NCBI GenBank assembly: GCA_037127315.1
Contig: JBBBDQ010001935.1
Span: 2,028,501 to 2,092,500, forward strand
From: Ascarosepion bandense
Taxonomy: Eukaryota; Mollusca; Cephalopoda; Sepiida; Sepiidae
Length of the DNA: 64,000 nt
Direction of reading: 5' to 3'
The notes below the pieces were generated by a model. It made no database searches and was not told the origin of the DNA. It was given only the letters and a program-made list of their open reading frames with translations. A program made the position numbers and the translations under genes. Below, piece by piece: positions 1 through 13,086 of the stretch. Position 1 is the first letter of the stretch; the number at the start of each line of letters is the position of its first letter.

Positions 1-1625
1 CAGTAGATACACATCGTCTCTCATGGAAGTTTTAGTGTGCTAGACGCACACTTCACCAACATCCATATTGACTTGGTTGTTTTTTTCATGGAATAAAGAG
101 GCTATCAATACATCCTCACTGTTGTTGATCACTACTCACATTGACTGGTAGCATATCTAATCGAAGATACCAGTACAGAAAAGGTTGTTACCACATTTCT
201 CAACAGATGGATTTCACAATTTGTTGTGCCAAACACAATCATGACAGATTGTAGTACTCAGTTTCAGTTTAATCTATTGAAGGACTTCACAAATATTCTG
301 GGCATACACCATATCTATACCCTCCATGTGCAAATGGTATGGTGGAGAGGTTTCATCATCAGTTAAATGCTGCATTAGCAGCTAGGGATAACCCAAATGA
401 TTAGGCCGAAAAACTTGCCACTGATTTTATTATCAAAACGGTGTGGTGATACCGACCGAGCAAAAGCGATGGACCGGATGTTTGCACCTTCACAACCAAA
501 AAGTAATGACCAAAAGTCATCGGTGCAGAGCTGGATTCGCACAGATGTTCCTGTTGAAAAATAAAAATTAATTAAATATTAAAATTCCAGTTTGTGAGCC
601 TACGCGAATTTTATTTATCGGCCAATAGGAAGCCCAGAATTAAATACAAGTGTGAATCCCAAATGATCTGCTGTAATCCGAAAAGAAGATATAAAAAGCT
701 GATACAGAAAGCATAGACAGACAGACCGACGCAGGCTGACACACACAGACTGACTTGAGAGAGAGGAGTGTAATTAGAATCCCACTTGACCTATGTCAAG
801 CAGCTTACTATCCTAGCCTCCCTTCCGTCTCATCTTATCTTTCGCTGTCTCAAAACTACTTACTGACCTAAGGAGCAAATACATCAAAGACATTCTTTAC
901 TTACAGTGCTCCCACATTCCTAAGCATTAATTCTCTTTTTAGCATTTATTGCCATGAACATTTTAACATCCATTGGACCTATACTTCAAGTATTACTTTA
1001 ATTGTAAAAACCTTAATTGATATGTGTATCTATAAAAAGTTATTTTTCAACTAAAATCGCTTTTCTTAATTTATAATCATTTTATGACTTATAGCAGGCT
1101 ATCTACAACGAGGCCAAATTCCATTAATCTGCAACAATATACAACTACCCTTCACTAGAATGTACTTTCCACTATAAACTGGAAAAGAATGGATAACCCA
1201 ATGTTATAAAACAAGATTAGTGGTATACCCAAGCAAAAATGGTTTTTGGTACCACCATGGATTTACCAGGCCAATTTAAAAAGAAATAACAAGAACATTC
1301 AACTTTTGATGATATTTGCCCAAGAGTTAAAGTAAAAAAATATTGCAATTGCAAATTTCACCAACTAGGCAAGTAGCTACACAAATTTAGATTGTAAAAG
1401 ACTTTTACAATTGTGAAAAAATTTTGTATGCAATGACTTTACCAAGAAACCACTAGCGCCATGTTATAATGATCCCTACGCTGTTTCTTACAGAGCACAT
1501 AAATATTTTACAATTTTACGTAATGATAAGAAAGAAACTATATCCATTGACAGAATCAAAACAGCTTACATAGACACAAAAGACATGATAATTTCAGTCA
1601 CCAACATTTTTAGGTGATATTACGT
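1..1625 (+). pseudogene. Ty3/gypsy retrotransposon integrase relic, split by an LTR
   Basis: Bases 1-435 translate in broken frames to an integrase core: HIDLVVFF, then GYQYILTVVDHYSH, then a VVTTFLNRWISQFVVPNTI-like stretch and a degraded IMTDCSTQF (the DRGxQF region). The frame resumes after the LTR, with YGTT-like sequence and a LPGQF motif near 1250-1280. The GPY/F-type C-terminus is at 1450-1600 (CYNDPYAVSYRAHKYFTIL, ISIDRIKTAY). Stops and frameshifts show it is dead. It continues upstream of the window. The 442-1200 LTR separates the two halves. Confidence 0.75.
442..1200 (+). mobile_element. Solo LTR (TG...CA) inserted in the gypsy integrase relic
   Basis: This ~760-bp block starts TGTGGTGATAC and ends GGATAACCCA. 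Its reverse complement recurs at 2833-3558 with roughly 85% identity by eye. It carries a TATA motif (GATATAAAAAGC near 688-699) present in both copies, as expected for an LTR promoter. It interrupts an integrase reading frame, so it is an insertion. No clean target-site duplication remains (AACGG before, ATGTT after). Confidence 0.6.
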
Positions 1626-1631
1626 CATCTA

Positions 1632-2829
1632 ACACATCACTCAGCTGAAGTGGTGGATCTATGTTTCATCCACTGTCACATATTTATGGAAAAACTCATT
1701 CTTGTTGCGTTGAAACAGTTGCAAACAATGCTCTGAATTGTCGATGCATTGCTGTTTTTGATCGACTGTGAACAAACATGGCACCCACTTTGAATACAGC
1801 TTTCTCATTGACAAATGTTCATGTAAAATGGTGAATACACTGCCTTGTAGAGGATGAAGTGTCCATTACTAATTTATATTTACGAGTCGACTCGGCATAA
1901 CTTGGATCATGAATAACACAGGAAATAAGGAAACACGAAAAGGCGAAAGTAACCAGAACAACAATATATTAACAAAGGTTACATAGAGTTGAAGACATGC
2001 AAATCAAATAATGAAAGAAAAGTTCTTTCCCTTTGTCTGGAGAGAAACGTAAATGTTCGATAGAAGGTTAAATTGAATAAAGTTCAGTTTGAATATACTA
2101 TTAATGTCTGTTTTTAATTGGAGTTTTTAGCGTTGTGTGTGCATGCTGGTGAGAAATAAAAATTCGCACCACTAATTGCTACCCGCAATTAGTGCACGTG
2201 TGTATGTGTGAGTTAGGTAATAAACATGTTGGCTCTTGCCTGGGACAGAACCCTAACTGGTCTAACACGTGATGCTCCCCGGCTTATATTGGCATCATTA
2301 GCATGGAAAACTAGGGTTATCATGTGAATGCTGAATGACCATGGGTGTGTGGGTGTGAATGTATCAAACCCTACAGTCTTCTGATATGTTCAACTCCTCT
2401 GTTATCTCATGCAACTTCATGATCAGCCAAAACAAGTTTGTAGTTTTTTTTTATGTTTTCCCGGACAACTACTGCTTTTGGGTGACCTGAGCATTCAGCA
2501 TCAGATGTGTCTGTACGACTGCCTTTAAAGTGAGCATACCACCTCTTAATTGATGGAGCAGAGTCTGAATAACACTTACCAAGCCATTGCTTTGCTTGAA
2601 CAGTCTTTTTCTCATTAGAAAGCAATGCTTTATCAACACATGAAAGTCAAATTTTTTCCATTGTTTTGAAAATTCATAAACACTTAAATAAATATAATTT
2701 ATAAACTTATAATTTGATTGAGCCTAAATTTTGTCACTTGCCATTTGAAGGTTAGTACTTCATAAAAATCATATGGATTTTTTATTAGTGGTGCCATCTA
2801 TATGTCAGGCCCTGCACTTATTAAATTTA
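1632..2829 (-). mobile_element. Mariner transposon relic (minus strand), internally deleted
   Basis: The N-terminal transposase part lies at 2650-2400 (AKQWLGKCYSDSAPSIKRWY, then DAECSGHPK). The middle part lies at 1870-1640 (GSVFTILHEHLSMRKLYSKW, QRNKNEF, then YVTVDET, the first catalytic Asp region). About 525 bp of other DNA separates them. Right after DET the sequence jumps to the terminal GAGTGATGTGT, so the catalytic C-terminus is deleted. TA dinucleotides flank both ends (1630-1631 and 2830-2831). Its 5' leader closely matches the leader of the mariner at 39769. Confidence 0.75.
1871..2396. other. Unassigned insert within the mariner relic
   Basis: This segment separates two pieces of one transposase and so arrived later or marks a rearrangement. 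It contains a short inverted repeat (ACTAATTGC ... GCAATTAGT near 2170-2193) and GT-rich sequence. I recognise no gene or known family in it. Confidence 0.4.
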
Positions 2830-2832
2830 TAG

Positions 2833-3558
2833 TGGGTTGCTTATCTATTCTTTTCTGTTCGTAGTGGAGAGTCCGTTCTAGTGAAGAGTAGTTTTATACT
2901 GTTCCAGGTTAACAAAATTCAGCCTTGTTGTAGATAGCCCACTATAAGTCATAAAATGATTACAAATCAAGAAAGGCAATTTGAGTAGAAAAATAACATT
3001 TCATATATACACATATCAATTAATGTTTTTACAATTGAAGTAATACATGAGGTATAGGTCCAACGGAGGTTAAAATGTTCATGGCAATAAAATGCTGAAA
3101 GAGAATTAATGCTTAGGAACTTAGGAGCGTGTAAGTAAGGAATGTCTGATGCATTCGCTCCTTAGGTCAGTAAGTAGTTTTTGAGGCAGGGAAGAAGGAA
3201 AGAGGTAAGGGAGATGAGCGTAGTAAGCCGATTGACTTGGTCAAGGGAGATATTAATTACTCTCTTCCCCTCAAGTTGGTCTGTCTGTTGATGCTTTCTG
3301 TATTCGCTTTTTATATCTTCTTTTTGGATCACAGCAGCTCATTTGGGATTTCACACTTGTATTTGGTTCTGGGCTTCCCATTGGCTGATAAATAAAATTC
3401 GCGTAGGCTTGCGAACTGGAAATTTAATATTTAATTAATTTTTAGTTTTCAACCGGAACATCATGGAGCCGGTGGTGCAGCGACAACTTTTGATCATTTG
3501 CTTTTTGGTCGTGAAAGCGCAAATATCTGGTCCATCACTTTTGCTCAGTATCACCACA
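2833..3558 (-). mobile_element. Second LTR of the same family, inverted
   Basis: Reverse complement of the LTR at 442-1200: same TG start (at 3558), same TATA segment (GATATAAAAAGC on the minus strand) and same CA end (at 2833). It lies immediately beside the mariner end at 2829-2831, so mariner inserted at a TA next to it, or the reverse. The open frame at 3463-3726 is chance sequence across this LTR end. Confidence 0.6.
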
Positions 3559-3769
3559 AACTCACTACTAAATTATCTGTTACAAAAAAATCCTTGTCTT
3601 GTGTTTCATTGTAAATTTGTTTGTTTAATTTTAATGCACTGCATAAACATTATTGTATTAATTTTTTTTTCTTATTTAAATTACATAGTTTTCAGATTGT
3701 CTTATTCCAGACAACACCTAGAATAACTTGTAATCGCAGTAACCTAAATTAGTGTGTACATCAGTTACT

Positions 3770-4020
3770 TATTATGATAATCCAACAAATGCTTTTCTCC
3801 GATATCTTAAATTAAAAGTAATTTATTTAAATTCAGATTAATTAAATATTAAATCTTATTTACTCAAATAACGTTTCAGAAAAATATATTTTATTTTTTA
3901 AAGATATTTTTTTAAGAAAGAGAATTAGTTTGTGTTGACAGATTTGTCAATAAGGATGAATTTATTGATCCAATCAATTTAAATCAGGTTTGAAATACAC
4001 CAGACAAAGTATTTTACTTA
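3770..4020 (-). repeat. AT-rich dispersed repeat, segment B (inverted copy)
   Basis: The reverse complement contains AAAATACTTTGTCTGGTG, GATTGGAT and ATTAATCTGA in the same order as the + strand copies near 8083-8330 and 54510-54740. It is non-coding. The family is unnamed here. Confidence 0.45.
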
Positions 4021-4559
4021 TTGGAACTATTGAATAATTTAAGCTTTGAATTAATGCTTCAAGAAAAACTTTTTATGCTTGTTTTTTTTTCCCCCTGGAA
4101 GAAACCTACTGTCTCTAGTTATGTTTTTAGGGGCACACCCTGATATTTGCGAGACAACGAAACGGGGGAAAAAAAAAATTCCATAATTACAAAAGATGCA
4201 AACGCTTGGGTTGCGTCTGGCCAGGTTTCGTATAAATGATCATATTAGTTTCTGTTATTTTATGGGAGTGGTTGATATAAATCAAACTAAAAACTGCTTT
4301 CTTTACATCCCGCGGTGAGATTTGTATTTAAATTAAACCCCCCACTAAAACTCCCACGTGGTTAACCGAAAAAGCGAACTCAGAATAGCAGCAGGAGCAA
4401 TTCTTGCAATACCAGTTGAATATTCTTAGCATAAAAAATGAAAAATAGCAAATACTTAAAATTACTTTGTGGTAATTTATATTTTTTCCTGTTCTAAAGA
4501 CATGCATATTGGAATTTTTTTAAAGCATTTCTTTAAATTTTCACTCTCAGGTTAATTTA

Positions 4560-4732
4560 TTCAGCCCGAAACTACTGTAAACGCTAACTGCGGATCAGTT
4601 GTAGTCATTCTTCCGTTTTAAGAGTTTTACTGTAGGCACATTTTTTGTTGTGTTGTAGTGAGTAGTTAGTGACTTTTAATCCTTTCCAAACCGACACGGA
4701 TTAAATTAGTACTAAGTCGGTGGAAAATAAAT
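4560..4732 (+). promoter_or_regulatory. Putative 5' UTR and initiator region of the SCaMC gene
   Basis: The segment just upstream of exon 1 is less AT-rich than its surroundings and free of recognisable repeats. TCAGTT at 4595-4600 and TCATTC at 4605-4610 resemble initiator elements. No TATA box is obvious at the expected distance and no downstream promoter element fits well. The transcription start is therefore inference from position only. Confidence 0.3.
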
Positions 4733-4903
4733 ATGCACACACAGACTAACATGAATATTCATAATATTTCTCCAGAGGAGGAGGAAAGATTATCGAATCT
4801 TTTTAATCGTCTAGATGTGAACAAAGATGGGAGAATTGATATTCACGATTTGAGCGAAGCCCTCAACTCCATGCAGGTCCCTCAAGTCCCTGGACAGGCA
4901 CAG
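4733..4903 (+). CDS. SLC25A24: SCaMC exon 1: start codon and EF-hand 1
   Basis: An in-frame stop (TGA, 4670-4672) lies upstream and ATG 4733 is the first start after it. A second in-frame ATG at 4751 has a similar context (A at -3) and gives the more family-like beginning MNIHNISPEEEERL. From 4733 the exon encodes 57 residues and ends in phase 0 at CAG before GTAAAT. EF-hand loop 1 is DVNKDGRIDIHD: D, N, D, G and I sit at positions 1, 3, 5, 6 and 8, but position 12 is Asp where vertebrate SCaMCs have Glu. The short acidic start suggests no classical cleavable presequence, as usual for this family, whose EF-hand domain faces the intermembrane space. Confidence 0.88.
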
Positions 4904-7900
4904 GTAAATTAAGCAAAAATTTAAATTAAACAAACTACTAAATAACATTAATAATTATCTCTGTTTTTAGTCCTTTTTTTTTTTTGTTGTTGTTGTTGCC
5001 ACATTTTGTAACGGTATTTAAATTATTTTATGGTCTGTTTAAAACTTTAAAAAATTTATTATACTTTTTTTTATGACGGCAACAGTTCTTTATCATGACA
5101 AAAAAAAGGGGAAGATAGATTTTAAAACAGTTGACTGGTTCGCGTCACAGCTTTTTCTTATTCTGTCTGGCGGTAAAGTCATGGAAAAGTGCCTATGTCC
5201 AATTACTTCTTGTTTCTCTATAAATCAGTATGGCATGCAATGAATCGTTTTAAAGATGTGTCGATAGAAGAGAGCACAGGGAAGAGTGGATTCCTGCCTT
5301 TAAGAAAGACCTTAGTGGACATGAGCTTCTTGAATCGAGATTCGAACTCTCTTTTGTCGATTCCATTTTTACAAACTTTGATGCTTTTAAAAGTATAAAA
5401 GAAAATAGAAATCACTTTTATTTATTTTTTAATTATTTAATATATTTTAATAACGCCGGCAAATTGAATTCCATTTTGGTGAACGCTTTTAACGTTATTA
5501 CAATAAATACGGAAATAAGTGTTTAGATTTTTAGTTCTTTCTCCATTTCTTTGCCCGTTTATTCACTTAGTTGTCACGCCTTTTGGGGAGATCTTGGTTT
5601 AAGTCAAATATTCCTTAACAGTAACACCTTGGATTTTATTAAAATTGATCTTTTAAAAAAGGTGTTCTGCGCTTAAGGTTTAAAAATATTATTGCCCTAA
5701 ACTTAAATTAAAAGAACCTTTTTTTTTTGTCTGTCTTCAAAATAAAAAAAAAATGCAACCGCTGTAAATTAGTAAATAAATTCTCATGATTGTCTTTTTG
5801 TTGTTTGTGGTTTGTTTTTATTTTGTCGAAATGATATTGGCAAAAAAAGGCTTCATATTCGTTTCAGAGAGCCTCACTAAGGTTTATTAATTTTTTTAAA
5901 TACTTTCTGCAAAGTAAAAAAAATGGATCTGTCTAGGCCTAAGCTTCTTTTTATTTTGTTTTTATTTTTCCCTTCCTTCCTAGGGGGGGACTATTTATTG
6001 AACAGCTGATCATCAATCAATCAATATTCAATAAGTTTCATTGTCCTAAAATGTCAAAAGTTTGATGTTTGTTGTTGAGCCAAATCAAAAAGCTTTTACA
6101 ATTTTTGGGGGTGTCACTTTTTTTTTTTTAAGTCTTTACACTACAGTTTCGGATTTCACTTTTTAAAGTTTTTTTCAAACACTGGTTTTCATCGGTTTTC
6201 CTACCAAAAAATGCGATTAAAACTAAAAAAAAAAATTATTCCGACGTCTGTCTTACTTCTAATTGTTTTGTACTGTCTGAAAAGCATGACATTTTAATTT
6301 TTTACCGTTGTTAAATCGTAACAACGCTGACATCTTAAGGAATTCTAACAAACCTTTGAAATCTATTTCCAAAAAATTACAATATTGAATAACTGAAACA
6401 AAAATTATCATTTCTTATAGTTTTTTCACGCGTAGATATTTACACGAGCCCTCAAACTGAATTGTATTATTCACATTAAAAAAAAATTCTATTGAGGGTG
6501 AATAAGATAAAAAAATCTGATTTACGATGTCTATGCAAAAAAAAAACTTAGTAAAAAAAAAAATCCCTGCATTTTTTTTTTTTTTTTTTTTAACTTTCTG
6601 TTGCCTTTTACTCATTCGATACCCTAATTAACTGAATTATAGAAATCCATAACTCAATTTCGGGGACCCTTTTTTTTACTACTTTTTCTTTCATAGTAAG
6701 GATTTTTTAATCTGTTCTGTTACTGTAGTAGCATTATTTAGCATTGCATTTTAAATACCTTAATTTTTTTCTTTGTTAAACGAATACAAAAAAACCTCAC
6801 ACACACACACACCTGGCAAGGTGCTAGCTAGTTTAAGACTCCCCTTTGACTTGTGTTAAAAACAAAAAAAACTGTCCGATGACCGTAGAGTTTTTTTTGG
6901 GTTTTTAGTGTCCATAACACGAACCTTTTTGTTGACAAAAATGGCTTTTTTTTTTCTTTTTGCTAGCCGTTACATTACAGATAGGATAGGCTTTTACTGC
7001 TTCAGCTTATAACAACTAAACGTTTTTGGTGCATATCTGGGTTGAGGATAAAGTTATTTTATTACCTACAGGAAACTTCTGTTTGGATATTTATCTTAAG
7101 CGCTTTTATTCTGGTGATTTTTGTAAGTGTAGTTTCAGTCAGAAGTGCCACACGTGATACACGCTTGGGCGATCATGTCTCAAAAGGGACATGACTGACT
7201 GGGCAGAAGATTATCCTGCAGTAGGTTGTCATTGTTTTCTGCGATAGACTGGTTGCCAACCAAGTCTATAGAACCCAATCTGTCCTGTCATTTAACCCAT
7301 AACTGGAAGGAAGAGACGGATTTTGTGCGTAAGTGAATGTATGGAATTCGAACTCTGCTCCCCAATTTCTGAGCTGATATTCACTGCACCACAATGCACA
7401 TCCCTGAAAGTGTTTAGGTGTGGTAAAAATCTGAAAGTATGAAGCACCCTAAGGAGGGACCAAACTCACTATTCACTGATTCAGTAGTAATTGATTTAGT
7501 GAGACAAGCTTACTAACAATTGCACGTCAGGTTGCTCAAAGTGCTTCTATTGAAATTGAATTGTATTATAATTTCTCATTTCCTCTAAGTCAAAAAGAGT
7601 AACAGATGTAAAAAAAATATATTTCTTAGTAAGATTTATGAAAATAATAATTTCATAAATTAATTCATTAATTTCAGAATAAGTACTGAAAGTTTCATTA
7701 AAATCCAACAATTATTTGATTTTTGCAAGAATTTCCAAATTGATGTTTTCCACCTGAAACAAAGGCACTAAAAATCTCAAGTCAGTTCTAGTCCCATTGT
7801 GATGTAAAAAAAAAATTAAATTTCGAATCCATTAGAAAAGATTAAAAAAATACTTTCGGTTTTCCTCTTAATAATAAACATTTTGACAATAAAATTTTGG

Positions 7901-10900
7901 TTTTTATAAAGTTTGGGGACCTTTATTCATTATGCTGTTTTTTAGCGAAAAAGTAGAGGTATGTAGGTACCTCCACTTATTTTCAATACCAAAGTTTTAA
8001 AGTGAACTTTTAGAAATAATAAAAGCTTTCTTAAAGCTTTCATTTTAACTTGTAAGCTAATTGATTAAATTTAAATCTCCAGTTAGCAAAATACTCTGGT
8101 GTATTTCAAATAGAAATGACATTGATTGGAATTCGACTTTTTTAAAGTTTTCAAATGACAATTTTTTCTTTTCTTTTTTTTTTTTTTTTTGTTTTTACAT
8201 CCATTTTGACAAGATTGTAAGCATAAGTTGATTCTCAGTTTTAAAAATCTTGCAAAAATAAAATATGCATCGGTGATTACGTTATTTTTGGAAAATTAGG
8301 AAATTTAAAGTTAAATTAATCTGATTTGAAATGTGTATTGTTTTTAGCATGAAATTTAGAATAAAAGTTTTTCTTAATCACAGAGATTAAATCTTTCTGA
8401 CCTGTGAAGTGAGTGATGACAACCAGATGTGGTGATAAACTATGGTTGACCAGAATTGACATAAATGTCCAAATTTTTTCCTGTAGGGGGAAGAAAACCA
8501 TGAAACACGTGACCTTTTAATGTCACATACAAAATATCATACTTAAAAAAACAACCTTCATAAACACAAAAAAAAATTTTAAATTATTTTAAATATCTTT
8601 TGGCTTGAATGTTTGTATTAAGCTTTTCAATTAGTAGATATACTCTTCACTTAATAACTTAACCGCCACAAGGTTTTGAAGAATTTAAATGTTTTTGAAA
8701 TTTTATAAATTATTAAAATTAAAAAAAGAGAAAATGAAAACTATTCTTGTAGAAATTGATTATTCATTGAAAAATAAATTTTTTTTTCTTCGGACCATAA
8801 TGTCATAAGGAATGAAGAAAATAATTGCAATGTTCAAAAAATTAATTTGAAACACTGCTCAATATAAAAATAGAGCAATGAAATGTGTGTATGTGTATTT
8901 AGACAGTAAATTTTCTTTAGACATATCAGATTAAATAAATTTTTTTAGTTTTATTATTTCTTCTATATTTTTAACTAATATAAGAATATCATTAACATAT
9001 TGTACATAGATGGAGGGTTTTGTAGTGGTGCTAAATATATTATTGTCTAGGTTATTTCTAAATGCAGAAATATATATTTCTCTATTTAGGTATGTCAATG
9101 AATAAATTGCATGTATTATATTTCGTACTCATGGATAATCTTTCATGTATAATTGAAAGTTGTTAAGAAATGCGCTGTAGCTTTTACAGTTGATTTTATT
9201 ATCCATTTCTCGATGTTCCCCAGTACTTTCAATCTCCTTCCAAATTCATCTTCAGAGGTATAAGTTGTGGTCACAAAAAATTGTGTTGCTAAAAATTACT
9301 GTAATTTTTTTTTTTTTTTTGCTTCAAATATAATGGTTGACATTTGTGTTTAGCATTCATTAGAACATGAAAATTATCCACTATGGAATTTTTTTATGTT
9401 GTAATGTTCTTTTATAGAGGTATTTGTAGATGAACAAATAAGATGATATATCAAAAACCTCAACACACATCAAACAGAATATGGTACTTCCACAAAAGAC
9501 CCTAAACATCAAACACTTATATTGCAACCAGATGCACGATAACTGCAAACAGGATGAAAAAAAAAAAAAAATTTATTCGTACTAATGTATCTCCTGTGAA
9601 TTCTAATAAAAAAATTAAAATCAATGATATATTATGAAAACTACAATATTACTAATTTAATTATTTGTAATAACTCCTCCTCACCAACTGATGTATTATG
9701 TAAAACCAAAATTATATATTCAAATTATATATTAATTGGGAGAAAGTATCTCTGACAAAAAAAACAAATATATATGTTGGATTTACAACTACTACAGGTT
9801 TTTCTTTTTTCCTCTCTAAATTTACAAACATTTTGCTGGAAAACTTTGTTTTTATTAAGTTTGGGTCCTTTTTCTTCATGCTATGCTGTTCTTTTCAGGC
9901 ATACTTTGTATTTAGTTAAATGCAGGACATATTAGAGAATGTAAATCTTTTTTTCTTTTTTCCAAACTTGCCACTTTTGCAAAAATCTGTTTCAAATAGT
10001 ATAATAAAAAATGCAATAAAACTATGACCTGATTTAATTAAATAAGCTTTTAATTGCTTTTTTAAATAGTATATATAAAAAACATTGTCTGAAGAAAAAA
10101 ATTGCGATGAATAATGAATTTTTACAAGAATTTTTTTTTTTTCAATTATAATTTATAGTTTTAAAAATTCTTCAAAACTGTTTGCATTATGTTAAGTGAA
10201 GACTATATTTTTTTTTTTTTTTTTTTTTTAATCATATCACCCCAAGCAAGGCGAAAACGCCACTGATGCGCAGGGGGCTACGTAAGAGTGAAAAGATTGG
10301 AAAAGAGAAAAACCAGAAACCACATATTTACTAAGCAAAAATGAAAAAGCTTAATACAAATCATCATACTCTAAGATTTCTGAAATAATAAAAAAAATTT
10401 TCATGTGTATGAAACATGCTCATTTTGAAAGTATGGACAGCCATAATAAAGAAAATAAAATCAATGACTATAGTGAATTTAAAGTTAACAATTCTTAAAA
10501 TTAGACTATAGAAAGTATTTCCAACATTTCTAAGATTATTGAGTATTTAAAAATTATAAAAAGTGTTCACCTGTCATTTTCTTGAATTATGTTTTAACAG
10601 ATGAAGTCTCTGTAGACATGTAATTAGCTTATCAGTACTTGACAGATGTTGAAAGATATGTAAATCACTACTACTGTTTGTTTTTTAAAATCCGTTTTTT
10701 TCTATTTCTTTTTTTTCCTTTTTTTTTTTTTAACTTAAAGTAAATGATACTGGTTTCAAATCAAATTAATTATACTTGTAATCTGCTCATATTCCTCCAA
10801 TAAAAATTTCAGAAAAGTATATTTTATTTTAGATTTTTTTAATGAAGAAAATTACATTGTGATAAAAAATGGCTAGAAAGGGTGCTAATCAGCTATTTCA

Positions 10901-13050
10901 GAAAAAATAAAATCAATTCCAATTAATATAATTTATGTTTAAATTTTTAACTACTCTGTAACCATAAAAATTTAAGTAATCCAATATTTTATTGAATTTT
11001 AGGTACTTTGGCTTTATAATCTCAACAAGCATCTTCAGATGCTTTTTGCAAATGTTAGAAAATTGCCAATAAATTTAAAATTTGTTATAATTATCACTTT
11101 TATTTTCTAATAATATAGTGTACAGTCATCTGTATTAAAAAAAATTGACACACAAAAAAATTCTTTTTAAAATATTGGTGCTTGCTGAATTGTAAACTTT
11201 TACATTTATGATTAGTAAATTTAGTTTTTTACTTAATAACAATATCAAATAACTGCTACAAATTAATACAGAATAAAAAAAAATTATATTTTTAATCTTT
11301 TTTTTAAACCTTTGAAATTTTGTTTTCTTGCATCAACTGCTAACCATAAATTAATGGGAAATTTGAGCATCTTTTCACAATAAAAAACATGTAGATTTGT
11401 AAATTCTTGCAAGAATAAGATAATTATTAGATTTTAATTAAACCTTCAGGACTTATTCACAAGTAAATTTTATTAACATATCTTTTTTTTTTTTTTTAAA
11501 TTAAGGCGCACTTATAATTGATATAAATTTAAAGTCGGAATTTTTAATTTTTTTTTGTCAAACAGGACACCCAGTTACTGGAAATCTGCTTTATATTGTA
11601 AAATAAAAAAAATATAAACATATAAACAAAATATAAGCATTTTTTTTTTTCCCCCAGCACAGGGGTGGGTGTTTTTGGAAGGTATTGACAAATTATCTAT
11701 ATCTTAATGTTTTGCATTTTTAACTAAAGGCCACATAACTAGCATTGCTCTTAACTTGAATCCTCTTATTTATATATATTTGCTTTATAATGAAATTGTC
11801 ATTGACTGGATATACTCTGTTCATTTTAAAATGTTTTATATTGAAATTACATTGTTATAAAATTTTTATACCTTTTTAATTTCAATTTTACTTTATATCA
11901 TTCAATCTGGATGGGTAATAAAACTAAGTTTTCCTAAAGAAGCCAAAAATTGGTCTGTGATTTTGTTTTGTTACTAACCCTCTTTGACATCAATGATTAA
12001 AGGTGAATATTTTTTTATGCTTCCTGGCATTGATCTCGGATTCTTTAACAACTACAATAGTAATGCATTAATACAATGAGTTCTTCTGACAACATCATGC
12101 ATACACCATTTGTAACTGTTGAAATCTGGTATAAATATAACATTATTTAATAATAGAATTACTTTGTGTTCTAATTTTGCATTGATCTTTTGAATAAAGT
12201 TTGATTTTAAATACTTTATATTTGCGAAATGCATATGTAGTGTCCATTACCTTTTGTGATTTTCTCAGATTACCACACTTATAACTCTTCTTTCATTAAT
12301 TCATATAGCAGCAACTGAATTTACTTTTCTGACATTCATATGTGAAAGGGAAATAGAAATTAAAATAAACTCGTACCAAATTTTCATAAAATGATTTTAG
12401 TAATCACCAGTAAAGTCTTTGGTCATTCTTAGACAAATGGATAGGATCACCTTTTCAAGTGTTTAGATTTATTTTTAGATGCCAGATCTTTTCAGGATAT
12501 AATTGATGAAGACTCTCAGATTCCTTTTTTTTTCTTTTTTTTTTTTTTTTATCACTGAATTGTCATGACTTGGGAATGTATTGTCTCTGAATTCAAAGTT
12601 TTTCATTTCTTAGATTTGGTACTATCAAAGACTAGAGAATCTGATCTATCCTACTATTTAACCTATAACTGTAGGAAATGGGAGTCCTGTTATTCCCAAA
12701 TGAATTTGTGTGAAAGTTAATGCAACAGACTAGGCTGGAATTTGAATTCACACCTATTCCACTTTCCATGTTGATAATGGTTATATGACTTGCAAGTTTA
12801 GATCTAATTACAAGAAAAGATGTTTTGACTTCCTGAATGTCAGATCTTAAGAGAAATTGTACATTGCTTTCAAATTATTTCAGTTGCCTAATAAATTCTC
12901 TTTACTTTTTCTATAGACTTTTAAAAGTCAGTATATTTTATAAAATTTCACTATTTTCTTTGAATTAAATTTTCATTCCAAGTCCCTGCTGTTTTCTTGT
13001 TTAGCATTTAAAAAGAGAAAAAATTCTATAAAGCTGAAAAATGATGTGTG

Positions 13051-13086
<36 letters not shown>

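Noticed and set aside
1201..1260. Interpreting 442-1200 as the 5' LTR of an element whose body follows
   Set aside because: Sequence after 1200 continues the interrupted integrase frame (LPGQF, then the GPY/F-type end), so the LTR is an insertion into an older gypsy element.
3463..3726. 87-residue + strand open frame near the SCaMC promoter
   Set aside because: Its start lies in the antisense of an LTR and the rest is AT-rich sequence without homology.
5189..5415. Overlapping open frames on both strands just after exon 1
   Set aside because: They lie inside intron 1 and overlap each other. There is no homology I can name and no codon pattern to favour either.
6415..6615. Lysine-rich minus-strand open frame
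   Set aside because: Encoded by T-runs read on the other strand; low-complexity artefact.
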